A stretch of DNA of 45,226 nucleotides from Acidobacteriota bacterium (GTDB lineage: Bacteria; Actinomycetota; Actinomycetes; Actinomycetales; Microbacteriaceae): NCBI GenBank assembly GCA_019352055.1, contig JABBOB010000020.1, forward strand, positions 1 through 45,226, given 5' to 3'. Shown piece by piece: positions 16,530 to 26,074 of this stretch (the stretch's first letter is position 1; each line of letters opens with the position of its first letter). Under the pieces are notes generated by a model. It was not told the DNA's origin, made no database searches, and saw nothing but the letters and a program-made list of their open reading frames with translations. A program made the translations under genes and the position numbers.

Positions 16530-16930
16530 AGGACCCTCTGATCCGGGTCGTCGCCGCGCTGATCACCGATCCGCGCGGCCACCAGCTGCTCGTCCGGAAG
16601 CGCGGGACCGATCGGTTCATGCAGGCGGGTGGCAAGCCCGAGGCGGGCGAGTCGCCGCGCGGAGCGCTGGTGCGGGAGCTGTCCGAGGAACTCGGCCTCG
16701 AGGTCGCGGAGTCCGCACTCGTGCCACTCGGCCCCTACGCGACGGACGCCGCGAACGAGCCGGGACATCGCCTCGAGGCGGAGGTGTTCTCCCTCCCCCT
16801 GCCGTCCGGCGTCGCCGACGCGCTCGAGCCGCACGCCGAGATCGAGGAGCTCCGCTGGTGCAGCCCGGCCGAGGCGGCCGCACTGGGCGACCGGCTCGCT
16901 CCGCTGGCCCACCTCCTCCTCGCCCCCTGA
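16526..16930 (+). CDS. NUDIX hydrolase
   Basis: This is a 134-residue NUDIX-fold pyrophosphohydrolase. The full NUDIX box is present (GKPEAGESPRGALVRELSEE then LGL, about residues 36-58), carrying the metal-binding glutamates. Substrate unknown. A damaged or excess nucleotide is plausible given the coupled LOG gene. GTG16526 overlaps the LOG stop codon (GTGA). Confidence 0.9.
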   Translation: MKDPLIRVVAALITDPRGHQLLVRKRGTDRFMQAGGKPEAGESPRGALVRELSEELGLEVAESALVPLGPYATDAANEPGHRLEAEVFSLPLPSGVADALEPHAEIEELRWCSPAEAAALGDRLAPLAHLLLAP

Positions 16931-16940
16931 ACCGTGCTCG

Positions 16941-16981
16941 CGCTTCGTGCCGCGCCGGCGCCGATCGCGCGGCGGGAAGCG
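16941..16981. terminator. Bidirectional terminator between NUDIX and GH1 genes
   Basis: CGCTTCGTGCCGCGC (16941-16955) pairs with GCGCGGCGGGAAGCG (16967-16981) in 13 of 15 positions around an 11-base loop. The site lies between convergent genes. There is no clear U-tract. Confidence 0.6.
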
Positions 16982-16991
16982 TGCGCACCGT

Positions 16992-18374
16992 TCAGGAGGA
17001 GGGGAGCTCGCCCGTCCTGATGACCTCCGAGTACCAGTGGGCGCTGTCCTTCGGGAGCCGCTCGAGGGTGTCGTAGTCGACGCGGACGATGCCGAAGCGC
17101 TTCGAGTAGCCGTAGCCCCATTCGAAGTTGTCCATCAGCGACCACACGAAGTAGCCGCGGAGGTCGACCCCCTGCGCGATCGCGTCCTGCGCCGCCGCGA
17201 AGTGCTGCCGCAGGTAGTCGATGCGAGCGGTGTCGTGGACCGCGCCGTCCGCGACGACGTCGGGGAACGCGGCGCCGTTCTCGGTCACCATCTGGGGCAG
17301 CCCGGGGTAGCGCTCGTGCAGGGAGACGAGCAGCTCCGTGAGCCCGGCCGGGTCGATGTTCCACCCCATGTCGGTGAGCGGCCCCTCGAGCGGCAGGAAC
17401 TCGACCGCGTCGGCGCCCGGCCACGGGCTCGCGCCGCCGCCGTGGCCGTCGTGGCGCTCCGCGACGTCGTCGCCGTCGTGCAGCCGCACGCGGGAGGTGG
17501 AGTAGTAGTTGACGCCGAGCACGTCGATCGGCTGACGGATCGCCGCGAGGTCGCCGTCCTGCACGAACGACCAGTCGGTGATGCCGGAGGTGTCCTCGAT
17601 CAGGTCGGCGGGGTATGCCCCCTCGAGCATGGGCCCGAGGAAGATCCGGTTGCCGACCGCGTCGAGCCGCCGCGCCGCCTCCGCGCCGGTCGGCCCTTCG
17701 GGACGGAAGACGTGCAGGTTCAGCGTCACCGAGACCCGCGCATCGGGCAGCACCGCACGGACCGCCTGGGCGCCGAGGCCGTGCGCGAGGTTGAGATGGT
17801 GCGCCGCCTGCAGCGCCGCGAGCGGGTCGGTCGCGCCGGGGGCGTGCACGCCGGCTCCATAGCCGAGGAACGCCGCGCACCAGGGCTCGTTCAGCGTGGT
17901 CCACGTGTCGACGCGATCCCCGAGTCGCTCCGCGACCGCGCCCGCGTAGGCGGCGAACGCGTCCGCGGTCGAGCGGACCCGCCAGCCGCCCTCGTCCTCG
18001 AGGACCTGCGGCAGGTCCCAGTGGTACAGCGTCGCGATCGGCGTGATGTCGCGTGCGAGCAGCCCGTCGACGAGCCGCTCGTAGAAGTCGAGACCGACGC
18101 GGTTCACGGCGCCGCGGCCCTCGGGGACGACCCGCGGCCACGCGACCGAGAAGCGGTAGGCGTGCAGCCCGAGCGACTTCATCAGGTCGAGGTCCGTGTC
18201 GAGCCGGTGGTAGTGATCGTCGGCGACGTCGCCGGTGTCACCGCCGAGCGTCTTGCCGGGGGTGTGACTGAACACGTCCCAGATCGACGGACGTCGCCCG
18301 TCCTCCGCCACCGCACCCTCGATCTGGTACGACGCCGTGGCGCTGCCGAACACGAAGCCTTCTGGGAACCGCAC
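16992..18374 (-). CDS. GH1 family beta-glucosidase
   Basis: This is a cytosolic retaining glycosidase of family GH1, 460 residues, normal for the family. It opens with [18 protein letters not shown]. The acid/base glutamate is E163 in TLNEP and the nucleophile is E365 in [26 protein letters not shown] near the end forms the substrate-binding edge. It likely hydrolyses beta-glucosides or related beta-glycosides. GTG18374 has GAGGAGG about seven bases upstream, favouring it over a start at 18407. There is no signal peptide. No sugar transporter lies directly beside it. The orphan permease at 12842-13726 is 3 kb away. Confidence 0.95.
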   Translation of the reverse strand: MRFPEGFVFGSATASYQIEGAVAEDGRRPSIWDVFSHTPGKTLGGDTGDVADDHYHRLDTDLDLMKSLGLHAYRFSVAWPRVVPEGRGAVNRVGLDFYERLVDGLLARDITPIATLYHWDLPQVLEDEGGWRVRSTADAFAAYAGAVAERLGDRVDTWTTLNEPWCAAFLGYGAGVHAPGATDPLAALQAAHHLNLAHGLGAQAVRAVLPDARVSVTLNLHVFRPEGPTGAEAARRLDAVGNRIFLGPMLEGAYPADLIEDTSGITDWSFVQDGDLAAIRQPIDVLGVNYYSTSRVRLHDGDDVAERHDGHGGGASPWPGADAVEFLPLEGPLTDMGWNIDPAGLTELLVSLHERYPGLPQMVTENGAAFPDVVADGAVHDTARIDYLRQHFAAAQDAIAQGVDLRGYFVWSLMDNFEWGYGYSKRFGIVRVDYDTLERLPKDSAHWYSEVIRTGELPSS

Positions 18375-18477
18375 TGATGACCTCCTCGTCCTTCCCGATC
18401 CTTTCACCCAGCGCGTGCAGGAAGCACACCGGCCATGCGGAGGCGGCCACTACCATCCAGAGTTCCAGGAGGAACCG

Positions 18478-20478
18478 ATGCGACTGCACCGCGTGACGAT
18501 CGCCCTCGCCGCGGCGGCGATGCTCGTGCTCGGAGGCGCCTCGGCGGCGTGGGCCGACTCCCCCGTCGCCCTCGGCTCGCAGCAACTCGTCGACTCTGCG
18601 GGCGCCCTGTCCTCCAGCCAGCAGACGACGGTCCGGGACTCCATCCAGTCCTACGACGACGCCACCGGCTCGGACCTGCGGGTGGTGTTCGTGAAGACCT
18701 TCACGAACCCGACGGACCGGCAGGCGTGGGCCGTCGCGACCGCGCAGACCAGCGACTCGACGAGCCACGTCGTCGTGCTGGCGGTCGCGACGCAGGGCCG
18801 GCAGTTCGGCCTCGCCCTGTCGAGCGACTTCCCCCTCGACAAGTCGACCACCGGTTCCATCGCCACGAGCACGCTGAAGACGCCGTTCGGCAACGGCGAC
18901 TGGGCCGGCGGCGTGCAGGCCTTCGCGACCGGCATGCAGAAGGCGCAGAGCGCGTCCTCCGGGGGCGGCGGCGCGTCGGGCGGCGTCACCTCATCGAGCG
19001 GCTCGGGCGTCGGGGGCCTCGTGACGCTGCTCCTGCTCGTCGTGCTGATCGTGGTCGTGATCATCGTGGTGGTCGTCATCCGGCGCCGCGCCCGACAGAC
19101 CGTCGGCGCGGGAGGGGGTGCTCCGACCGCGGTCGGCCCGCCTCCGGTGGACCAGAAGGTGCTCGACCAGCAGGCGAGCCGCGCCCTGATCGCGCTCGAC
19201 GACGACCTCACGACGAGTGAGCAGGAGCTCGGATTCGCCGTCGCGGAATTCGGCGACGTCGCGGCGAAGCCCTTCAGCGACGCCCTCTCGACGGCGAAGC
19301 AGCGCGCCAGGGACGCGTTCGCGATCCGGCAGCAGCTGGACGACGACATCCCCGAGACGCCGCCGCAGAAGCGCGAGATGACGGAACGCATCATCGCCCT
19401 CTGCGCGGAGGCCCAGCAGACCCTGTCCGCCCAGACCTCGGCGTTCGACGAGCTGCGCAAGCTCGAGCAGCAGCTGCCGACCGCGGTCCCCGCCGCGTCG
19501 CAGGAGCAGCAGCGCCTCACCGCGCGCACGACGCAGGCCGCGACGGCGCTGGAGACGATCCGCTCGCGATTCGGCGACGACGCGGTCCGGGGCGCCGCCG
19601 ACGATCTCGAGCAGGCACACGACCTCCTGAAGCTCACGATCGACGCCCTGAGGGAGGCGGGCACGGCGGCTGCTGCCGGAGGGGGCGCGGTCGCGCTCCG
19701 CAGCGCGCAGCAGGCGCTCGGCCAGGCATCGACCCTCTTGGACGGCATCGTCTCGGCTCCGGCGGAGTTCATGGCGGTCAAGCGGCAGCTCGACGCGGCG
19801 GTGGAGGACACGCGGCACGACATCGCGGAGGCCGAGCAGGCCGGGTCGAAGGACCCCGAGCTCGTCGCGGCCGTGGTGGCCGCGCGGGCCGCGATCGAGA
19901 CCGCCGACCTCCAGGCGCCCCCGGCCGGCCTGGCGACGGTCGAGCAGGCCAACGGGCGGCTGAACCGCGCCATGGCGCCCATCCGGGACCAGCAGCAGCG
20001 GCTGTCACGAGCGGTGGCGACGCTGCCCCGAGCGGTCGAGTCGGCCGAGCAGGCGGTGCGCGACGCACGCCGCTACATCGAGAACCGGCGTGGCGGGGTG
20101 CGCAGCGAGGCGCGCACCCGCCTGAGCGAGGCCCAGCGCGAGCTCGACCGCGCTGACGCCCTCCAGCGGACCGACCCGATCGCCGCACTCGGCGCCGCCC
20201 AGCACGCCCTGTCCCTCGCGAACGAGGCGGCGGATCTCGCTCAGCGCGACATCGACGACTTCCGGGGCGGCGGCTTCGGCGGAGGCGGGCGCGGCAGCGA
20301 CATCGTCACCGGCGCGGTGATCGCGGGCGTGCTGGGCGGCATCCTCGGCGGCGGCCGGGGCGGCGGCTGGGGCGGAGGCGGCTGGGGCGGCGGCTTCGGC
20401 GGAGGCGGCGGAGGCGACTTCGGCGGCGGAGGTGGCGGCGGAGGCGGCTTCGGCGGAGGCGGCGGAGGCTCGTTCTGA
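18478..20478 (+). CDS. TPM-domain membrane protein with coiled coils and Gly-rich tail
   Basis: This is an exported or membrane protein of 666 residues. A signal peptide (about 1-27, ending SAAWADS) precedes a TPM domain (TLP18.3/Psb32/MOLO-1 fold, about 35-155). A Ser/Gly linker, one transmembrane helix (about 179-201) with an RRRARQ stop-transfer, a long Ala/Gln/Glu-rich coiled-coil region (about 220-590) and a Gly/Phe-rich C terminus (FGGGGGG repeats, about 600-666) follow. ATG18478 has AGGAGG six to seven bases upstream and a possible -10 TACCAT at 18451. pspA follows 70 bases later, so a joint role in membrane maintenance is likely. The exact function is unknown. Confidence 0.88.
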   Translation: MRLHRVTIALAAAAMLVLGGASAAWADSPVALGSQQLVDSAGALSSSQQTTVRDSIQSYDDATGSDLRVVFVKTFTNPTDRQAWAVATAQTSDSTSHVVVLAVATQGRQFGLALSSDFPLDKSTTGSIATSTLKTPFGNGDWAGGVQAFATGMQKAQSASSGGGGASGGVTSSSGSGVGGLVTLLLLVVLIVVVIIVVVVIRRRARQTVGAGGGAPTAVGPPPVDQKVLDQQASRALIALDDDLTTSEQELGFAVAEFGDVAAKPFSDALSTAKQRARDAFAIRQQLDDDIPETPPQKREMTERIIALCAEAQQTLSAQTSAFDELRKLEQQLPTAVPAASQEQQRLTARTTQAATALETIRSRFGDDAVRGAADDLEQAHDLLKLTIDALREAGTAAAAGGGAVALRSAQQALGQASTLLDGIVSAPAEFMAVKRQLDAAVEDTRHDIAEAEQAGSKDPELVAAVVAARAAIETADLQAPPAGLATVEQANGRLNRAMAPIRDQQQRLSRAVATLPRAVESAEQAVRDARRYIENRRGGVRSEARTRLSEAQRELDRADALQRTDPIAALGAAQHALSLANEAADLAQRDIDDFRGGGFGGGGRGSDIVTGAVIAGVLGGILGGGRGGGWGGGGWGGGFGGGGGGDFGGGGGGGGGFGGGGGGSF

Positions 20479-20548
20479 GCCGCCCCCTACAGCCCGCCCC
20501 GCACACATCCACCACGGACACCCACGAACGACAACGGAAGGAACACCC

Positions 20549-21295
20549 ATGGTGAAGCAGTCGATCTTCGGTCGCATCTCGACCCTGGTCCGCGCGAACA
20601 TCAACTCCCTCATCGACCAGGCCGAGGACCCCGAGAAGATGCTGGACCAGCTGGTCCGCGACTACACCAACTCGATCGCGGAGGCCGAGGACGCGGTCGC
20701 GGTGACGATCGGCAACCTCCGCATGCTCGAGCAGGACCACCGCGAGGACCTCGACTCGGCAGCGGACTGGGGCCGGAAGGCGCTGGCCGCGTCCGCGAAG
20801 GGCGACCAGCTGCGCTCCACGGGCAGCACGGCCGACGCGGACAAGTTCGACAACCTCGCCAAGATCGCGATCGGCAAGCAGCTGCAGGCCGAGAAGGAGG
20901 CGAGGGACGCCGAGCCCACGATCGCTTCGCAGACCGAGGTCGTGGCGAAGCTCAAGGAGGGCCTCGACGGCATGCACCTGAAGCTCGACCAGCTGCGCTC
21001 GAAGCGCAACGAGCTGGTCGCGCGTTCGAAGACGGCCGCGGCGCAGTCGCAGGTGCTGGGCGCGATGAAGTCGATCGACATCCAGGACCCGACCAGCGAG
21101 CTCGGCCGGTTCGACGAGAAGGTCCGCCGCGAGGAGGCCAAGGTGATGGGGCAGCAGGAGCTCGCCTCCTCCAGCCTCGACAAGCAGTTCGAGAGCCTCG
21201 AGGACCTCGGCACGCAGACCGAGATCGAGGCGCGGCTGGCGGCGCTCAAGGAGCCCGTCCAGCTGACCGCGACGCCGCACCACGACGAGGCGTGA
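20549..21295 (+). CDS. pspA: PspA/IM30 (Vipp1) family protein
   Basis: This is a 248-residue, almost wholly helical protein beginning SIFGRISTLVRANINSLIDQAEDPEKMLDQ, the conserved start of PspA/IM30. An N-terminal amphipathic helix binds membranes and the long coiled coil assembles ESCRT-III-like rods or rings that protect damaged membranes. GGAAGG lies about eight bases before ATG20549. It follows the TPM gene in the same direction with no terminator between, so it is probably cotranscribed. Confidence 0.92.
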   Translation: MVKQSIFGRISTLVRANINSLIDQAEDPEKMLDQLVRDYTNSIAEAEDAVAVTIGNLRMLEQDHREDLDSAADWGRKALAASAKGDQLRSTGSTADADKFDNLAKIAIGKQLQAEKEARDAEPTIASQTEVVAKLKEGLDGMHLKLDQLRSKRNELVARSKTAAAQSQVLGAMKSIDIQDPTSELGRFDEKVRREEAKVMGQQELASSSLDKQFESLEDLGTQTEIEARLAALKEPVQLTATPHHDEA

Positions 21296-21368
21296 CCGGG
21301 CCGGGGCGCCCGCCGGCGGCCCGGCCGGTTCGCGGACATCGCACGGGTGACAGGGCTAGCGTCGAGCC

Positions 21369-21461
21369 ATGAAGCGACTGATCATCCGGCTCCTGATCGT
21401 CGCGGCCGCGTTCGTGCTCGCCAACCGCCTCCGCGACGTCCAGGAGCACGCCCTCTCCTGA
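21369..21461 (+). CDS. 30-residue membrane peptide, leaderless
   Basis: This is a small ORF encoding a basic N terminus (MKRLIIR), one hydrophobic helix (LLIVAAAFVLA) and a polar tail (NRLRDVQEHALS). ATG21369 lies six bases after TAGCGT (21357-21362), the spacing seen for other leaderless genes here. A strong terminator follows seven bases after the stop. Promoter, ORF and terminator together support a real gene. Function unknown. Its place after TPM and pspA hints at the same membrane system, which is inference. Confidence 0.65.
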   Translation: MKRLIIRLLIVAAAFVLANRLRDVQEHALS

Positions 21462-21467
21462 CCCCAC

Positions 21468-21508
21468 GGAACAGGCCCCGCCGACACCTGGTCGGCGGGG
21501 CCTGTTCC
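21468..21508. terminator. Strong bidirectional terminator, 18-bp perfect stem
   Basis: The arm 21468-21485 pairs perfectly with 21491-21508 around the loop ACCTG. It is G+C-rich and lies between the small peptide gene (plus) and the ferritin-like gene (minus), whose stop is at 21516. Confidence 0.9.
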
Positions 21509-21515
21509 ACACTGC

Positions 21516-22484
21516 TCAGGCGCTGACGTGGATGGTGCCGTTGACCCCGCGCGGGTAGAAGCCGCCCCGGGTCGCGGGCTTGCCCGACAGGTTGAGGTAG
21601 ACGATGTCGAGCACGGCACCCGGGGTCCGGCTGTACGCGATGCTGTTGCCGTCGGTCGGCACCAGGTTGGAGGCCCACTGGTTGCCGATCCCCTGGTCGT
21701 CGTCGCCCGGTCCGTCGAGGAGGTCCCGCGCGTTCGACAGCTTCTGGACCGTGCCGAACACGCTCGGCTGCTCGAACCCCTCGTCGTAGAGCGCGCCCCG
21801 GATGATGCCGCCGTGGTAGGCCTCGACCGCGAGGATGCCGGCGGCGGCCGAGAGGTACGTCTTGTTCGAGATCAGCGGCGCGGCGCCCTTGTACGCGGTC
21901 ACGCCGACGTCCTCGAACAGGAAGGCCCCGAGCAGGAAGTTCAGCTCGTTCGCGAACGGATCGAAGGTCTGGCCGGGCTTGATCACCCCGGCGGCGGTGG
22001 CGGCCGCCGTGAAGCTGTGCTGCAGGTCGATGGACGGGCGGGAGACCTTGGCCCCGCCCAGCGCGGAGCGGAGGAAGGCGACGTGGTCCTGCTCGTCCTT
22101 CGCGATCTCCTGAGCGATGTTGGACAGCATCCGGTGCTGGAACGGCACCTTGTGGCCGCCGGTCACCCAGCCGCGGTCGTACTTGCCGGTCGTCATGTCG
22201 TCCGGAAGGCCGTGGCCCGTCGCCGCACGGAGGTAGAACTCGGCCTCCAGGTACTCGAGGTTGAGCGCGAAGTTGAGGATCGAACCGTCGTTGACGGGTC
22301 CGTTGTGGCTGTACCAGTCGTCGGAGTCGTGAGCGGGGGCAGCCATCGCGGGAGCACTGGCGCCGATCACCGCGGCTCCGGCGCCGGCACCGGCGATGCC
22401 CGCCATCGTGAGGAGCTTGCGGCGGTCGATGGCGTTCTCCGCGCTGCGGTCGATGACCTGGCCGAGGAACTTGTTACCGAACAT
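21516..22484 (-). CDS. Tat-exported ferritin-like (desiccation-related) protein
   Basis: This is a 322-residue protein with a twin-arginine signal (DRRKLLTMAGIAGAG...APAMAAPA, about 18-50) followed by a ferritin-like four-helix domain (LEYLEAEFYLRA, AKDEQDHVAFLRSAL, FLFEDVGVTAYKGAA, AVEAYHGGIIRGALY). The Glu/His pairs could bind a di-metal site, as in ferritin-like desiccation-associated proteins. ATG22484 has AGGAAG at longer than usual spacing. Alternatively, a TAGCGT box at 22569-22574 lies six bases before an in-frame ATG at 22562, which would add 26 Arg-rich residues. Confidence 0.85.
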   Translation of the reverse strand: MFGNKFLGQVIDRSAENAIDRRKLLTMAGIAGAGAGAAVIGASAPAMAAPAHDSDDWYSHNGPVNDGSILNFALNLEYLEAEFYLRAATGHGLPDDMTTGKYDRGWVTGGHKVPFQHRMLSNIAQEIAKDEQDHVAFLRSALGGAKVSRPSIDLQHSFTAAATAAGVIKPGQTFDPFANELNFLLGAFLFEDVGVTAYKGAAPLISNKTYLSAAAGILAVEAYHGGIIRGALYDEGFEQPSVFGTVQKLSNARDLLDGPGDDDQGIGNQWASNLVPTDGNSIAYSRTPGAVLDIVYLNLSGKPATRGGFYPRGVNGTIHVSA

Positions 22485-22568
22485 GGGGTGGTGGTCTTCC
22501 TGCCGAACGGGGCGGCGGCGCGCCTCTCGGCGACGGCGCCGTGGCCCCCGGGCAGGGGCCATGCTCGG

Positions 22569-22644
22569 ACGCTAGGAGTCCGCCGGTCCGCCGGGAGGCG
22601 CTGCCAGCTTCCTCCCAGCCACGAACGCCGGGTTGCGCGCAACC
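22569..22644 (-). promoter_or_regulatory. Promoter region of ferritin-like gene
   Basis: A -10-like TAGCGT lies at 22569-22574 (minus strand). GGTTGCGCGCAACC (22631-22644) is a perfect 14-bp palindrome about 57 bases further upstream that could be an operator. The rest of 22485-22713 shows nothing else I can support. Confidence 0.45.
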
Positions 22645-22713
22645 GCGCGGAATCGGGCCCGACGACGTGGCTCGCGCCCCCCTCCCACCCTGGGGGCGTG
22701 CGACCACCCTGGA

Positions 22714-23541
22714 TCAGAACTCCTCGTGCGTCATGGGGTCGGCACCCTCGGACCGAGCGAGGCCGGACAGCTGCTCGACCTCGTCCTCCGTCAGCGCGAT
22801 CCCGAACACATCGAGGTTCTCGGCCTGTCGGGCGGCCGACTCGGACTTCGGCAACGGGATGACGCCGATCGCGACGGACCATGCGAGCAGCAGCCGGGCG
22901 GCGCTGATCCCATGGGCGGCCGCGATGCGGAGGACGGTCTCGTCCTGCGCGAGATCGGTGCCCTTCCCGAGCGGCGAGTAGCCCTCGGTGAGGACGCCGC
23001 GCTCCGCGTTCGCCGCCCGCAGCTCGTCGTGCGGCGTGTAGGGGTGCACCAGGATCTGGTTCAGCACGGGCGTCACACCGGTCTCGCCGATGATGCGGTC
23101 GAGGTGCTCCGGCAGGAAGTTCGAGACGCCGATCATCGACACGAGTCCGTCGGCGCGCGCCTCCACGAGCGCGCGCCACGCCTCCGCGTAGAGCCCCACC
23201 CTCGGGTTCGGCCAGTGGATCAGCACCAGGTCGAGCCGGTCGAGTCCGCTGCGGAACAGGCTCTCCTCGATCGCCCACCGGGCCAGGTCGTGCCGGTGGT
23301 AACGACCCGGCAGCTTCGTGGAGTAGATCAGCTGCTCTCGCGGCACCGGCGACCCGGCCACCGCCCGGCCGACGGCGCCCTCGTTGTCGTAGTTGAAGGC
23401 GGTGTCGAGCAGCCGGTACCCGGCGTCGAGCGCCGAGGCCGTCGCCGCGACGCCGGACGCACCGCGGAGGTCGTAGGTGCCGAGACCGATCGCGGGGATG
23501 CGGGCGCCGTCCTGGCCGGCGAGGAACGGGATGTCGGGCAT
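22714..23541 (-). CDS. Aldo/keto reductase
   Basis: This is a 275-residue NADPH-dependent (beta/alpha)8 oxidoreductase. The catalytic tetrad is visible: Asp and Tyr in LLDTAFNYDNEG, Lys in YSTKLPG and His in VLIHWPNP. The NADPH-binding PLPKSES motif is near the C terminus. It reduces aldehydes or ketones, substrate unknown. ATG23541 has GGGAGG about nine bases upstream. It starts 35 bases after the stop of the YyaL-like gene, so the two are probably one operon. Confidence 0.92.
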   Translation of the reverse strand: MPDIPFLAGQDGARIPAIGLGTYDLRGASGVAATASALDAGYRLLDTAFNYDNEGAVGRAVAGSPVPREQLIYSTKLPGRYHRHDLARWAIEESLFRSGLDRLDLVLIHWPNPRVGLYAEAWRALVEARADGLVSMIGVSNFLPEHLDRIIGETGVTPVLNQILVHPYTPHDELRAANAERGVLTEGYSPLGKGTDLAQDETVLRIAAAHGISAARLLLAWSVAIGVIPLPKSESAARQAENLDVFGIALTEDEVEQLSGLARSEGADPMTHEEF

Positions 23542-23576
23542 GCCGCCAGCCTCCCAGGCCCGCCTCCGAGCACCGC

Positions 23577-25409
23577 TCAGCCGAGCGCCGCCGGGTCCGT
23601 CACCGGGAGTCGGCAGCTGAAGTCCTCGCACACGTAGGCCGTCGAGCGCCCTTCGACCGTCGAGCGATCCTGGAACAGCTCGAACCCGGCGGCGGCGAAC
23701 TCGCGGGCCGCACGCTCGTCGAGCACCACGGTGACGGATGACGGCAGCAGCGCCGCCGCTGCTCCGAGCGCACCCCCGCCGTCCGCCCCGGTCACGACGA
23801 CCACCTGGCGGATCGGCTCGACCATCGCGGCACCGAGCCCGAGTGCGGCGCCGTACCCGATCGGCCGGTCCATCGCAGCCGCCGCGAGCGGGGCGACCGC
23901 CGACGCGGCCGCGTCGCGGTACGCGGGATCGGCGGTGAGGAGGTGCAGCTTCCACGCGGCGGACGCGATCAGGGTGGCCCCGGACGGCGACGCCCCCTCC
24001 GTCGCGTCGGAGCCGCCCGGCACCCGGAGCGCGGTGAGCACGGGATCGGTCGCCGGCGCCGCGAAGCGACCGTCGCAGAGGCAGCGGTCCACGATCCCGC
24101 GCGCGACCGCGGCATAGTGGGGACGCCCGGTCCCCAGGGCGAGGTCGAGCAGGCCGTCCGCGAGGCCGCCGTGGTCCTCGAGCGTCGCGACCGCGCCCGA
24201 AGGCCGGCCGTCGAGGCTCGCCCGCACGAGGACGCCGTCACGCAGGTGGGTCGCGAGCAGCGCCTCCGCCGCCGCCGTCGCGAGCTCGATCCACGCCGGC
24301 TCGCCGAGGCGTGCGCCCGCGGCGGCGAGCGCACCGATCGCGAGACCGTTCCAGCCCGTCAGCACCTTCGCGTCCACGGCGGGTGCCGGCTGGTCCGCTC
24401 GAGCGGCGGCGTCGAGGGCGTAGTAGCCGCCTTCGCTGCCGGCCCCGTCCACGACGCTCTCCGAGTCCTGCCCCGACCCGAAGGCACCACCCGGCCGGCG
24501 CAGGACATCGCGCAGGAAGCCGACGATGCCGGCGGCCGTCTTCCGGTCGCCGAGCTCGGCGTAGGCGCGGAGGAGCAGCGCGTTGTCGGTGAGCATCCGC
24601 TCGTAGTGCGGCTCGGTCCAGTCCCGGCGGACGGCGTACCGGAAGAAGCCGCCCCCGACGGGGTCGCGCAGCGCGCCGTCGCGCATCGCCGTGAGCGCGC
24701 GCGACGTGACCCCCTGCGCGATCGCGCGGTGGGGCGGATCGAGCAGTGGCGAGCGCCCCAGCGCCAGCAGCGTGAGCAGGAGGGGCGCGACGGGGAACTT
24801 GGGCGCGCCGCCGAAGCCGCCGTGCTGCCGGTCCTCGTCCGCGCCGAGCTCGTCGACGACGCGCGCGAGCGCCTCCCCGGTCACGGGCGACGACGGCGGT
24901 TCCGCGGCCGTCGCGTCGCGGAGCGCGGCTGCGAGCCCCGCGGCGGACGCCTCCACGTCCGTGCGGCGGTCGATCCACGCCGCCTCGACCGCGTCGAGCA
25001 CCTGCCGGAACGACGGGTGCCCGGGGGCGGGACGGGGCGGCGAGTAGGTCCCGGCGTGGAACACGCGGCCCTCCGGGGTCATGAAGACGTTGAGCGGCCA
25101 GCCGAGGTCCGGCGTGAAGGCGCCGGCCGCGGCGAGGCAGGCGGCGTCGACCTCGGGGTGCTCCTCGCGATCGACCTTGATCGCGACGAATCCGGCGTTC
25201 AGCCGGGCGGCGAGGTCGGGATCGCTGAAGCTCTCCCTTGCCATGACGTGGCACCAGTGGCAGGTGGCGTAGCCGATGGACACGAGGACCGGGACGTCGC
25301 GCTCCCGCGCCCTGTCGAACGCCTCCTCGCCCCACGGGAACCAATCGACGGGATTCCCGGCGTGCGACCGGAGGTAGGGGCTGACGGCATCGTGCAGTCG
25401 TCCGATCAC
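23577..25409 (-). CDS. DUF255 thioredoxin-domain protein (YyaL-like)
   Basis: This is a 610-residue protein with an N-terminal DUF255/thioredoxin-like domain (about 3-165) beginning [20 protein letters not shown] and carrying the redox motif C50-HW-C53. A six-hairpin glycosidase-like alpha/alpha barrel fills the rest. YyaL/SPATA20 proteins are widespread but biochemically unclear, and the N-acylglucosamine epimerase-like barrel hints at a sugar ligand. At about 610 residues it is somewhat shorter than many homologues (670-700). GTG25409 has GGGAG about nine bases upstream. An 8-4-8 inverted repeat lies 20 bases upstream. Confidence 0.9.
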   Translation of the reverse strand: MIGRLHDAVSPYLRSHAGNPVDWFPWGEEAFDRARERDVPVLVSIGYATCHWCHVMARESFSDPDLAARLNAGFVAIKVDREEHPEVDAACLAAAGAFTPDLGWPLNVFMTPEGRVFHAGTYSPPRPAPGHPSFRQVLDAVEAAWIDRRTDVEASAAGLAAALRDATAAEPPSSPVTGEALARVVDELGADEDRQHGGFGGAPKFPVAPLLLTLLALGRSPLLDPPHRAIAQGVTSRALTAMRDGALRDPVGGGFFRYAVRRDWTEPHYERMLTDNALLLRAYAELGDRKTAAGIVGFLRDVLRRPGGAFGSGQDSESVVDGAGSEGGYYALDAAARADQPAPAVDAKVLTGWNGLAIGALAAAGARLGEPAWIELATAAAEALLATHLRDGVLVRASLDGRPSGAVATLEDHGGLADGLLDLALGTGRPHYAAVARGIVDRCLCDGRFAAPATDPVLTALRVPGGSDATEGASPSGATLIASAAWKLHLLTADPAYRDAAASAVAPLAAAAMDRPIGYGAALGLGAAMVEPIRQVVVVTGADGGGALGAAAALLPSSVTVVLDERAAREFAAAGFELFQDRSTVEGRSTAYVCEDFSCRLPVTDPAALG

Positions 25410-25428
25410 GAGGTGAGCTCCCCTTTCT

Positions 25429-25448
25429 CGCGGATCCGGAGATCCGCG
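25429..25448 (-). promoter_or_regulatory. 8-4-8 inverted repeat upstream of yyaL-like gene
   Basis: CGCGGATC-CGGA-GATCCGCG lies 20 bases before GTG25409. A related core, CGGATCCGC, recurs near 25519. It could be an operator or an mRNA hairpin. Otherwise 25410-25648 shows no gene I can support. Confidence 0.4.
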
Positions 25449-25648
25449 GCGGTTCCGGAGGCAGCCCGCGCCACCCCCGCCGCGGAGCGGTCGGGCACGG
25501 TGGGCCGCCGTCGATGTCCGGATCCGCAAGGCGTCACGCGACGTCTGCTGCTCATGCCGCCGGCCCACCGGTCGCGGGCGGGAGCGGGCGGATTCGGTAC
25601 CGCGCCGGAGCAGGCCGGGCGGTCGTCACCCCATCGACACGCGGGGAA

Positions 25649-25691
25649 CGGAGCGGGGCCCCGCCACGGACCGTGACGGGGCCCCGCTCCG
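25649..25691 (-). terminator. Strong terminator after GlsB-like gene
   Basis: CGGAGCGGGGCCCCG (25649-25663) pairs perfectly with 25677-25691 around a 13-base loop. It lies just downstream of the GlsB-like stop at 25698 on the minus strand. Confidence 0.85.
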
Positions 25692-25697
25692 AACGGG

Positions 25698-25973
25698 TCA
25701 GGCGCGGCGACCGGAGCGGCCGCGGACCGCGATGTAGATCAGCAGGACGATGATCGCGCCGATGATCGACAGGATGATGCCCGCCGGGGAGAGCGTGAAG
25801 CCGCCGCCCGTGAAGAGCGAGCCGATGAGGCCGCCGACGAACGAGCCGATGATGCCGAGGACGATGGTGGCGACGATGCCCATGCTCTGACGTCCCGGCA
25901 CGACCGCACGGGCGATGAACCCGGCGATCAGGCCGATGATGATCAACGAGATGATGAACCAGAGGGTGCTCAT
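25698..25973 (-). CDS. GlsB/YeaQ/YmgE family stress-response membrane protein
   Basis: This is a 91-residue protein with three hydrophobic helices separated by Gly-rich turns. It has the family pattern GLIAGFIARAVVPGRQSMGIVATIVLGIIGSFVGGLIG. These transglycosylase-associated proteins are small inner-membrane proteins induced by stress, and their molecular role is not settled. AAGGA lies about 11 bases before ATG25973. It is monocistronic, with a strong terminator after it, and divergent from the ene-reductase gene. Confidence 0.9.
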   Translation of the reverse strand: MSTLWFIISLIIIGLIAGFIARAVVPGRQSMGIVATIVLGIIGSFVGGLIGSLFTGGGFTLSPAGIILSIIGAIIVLLIYIAVRGRSGRRA

Positions 25974-26074
25974 TGCGGAATCCGTCCTTTCAAGACGCTG
26001 GACTCTCTCGGCTTCACCTGAATGAAACCTGTCCGTAAAGTGGGCGCGAGCCGCGTGGTGACTCCATCGGTCGG

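Noticed and set aside
20270-20478. GGC-rich tract as a repeat array
   Set aside because: It is the coding sequence of the Gly/Phe-rich tail of the TPM protein, not an independent repeat element.
25410-25697. Small genes in the gap before the GlsB-like gene
   Set aside because: Open frames there have shadow-like composition, no ribosome binding site, and run through the terminator at 25649-25691.
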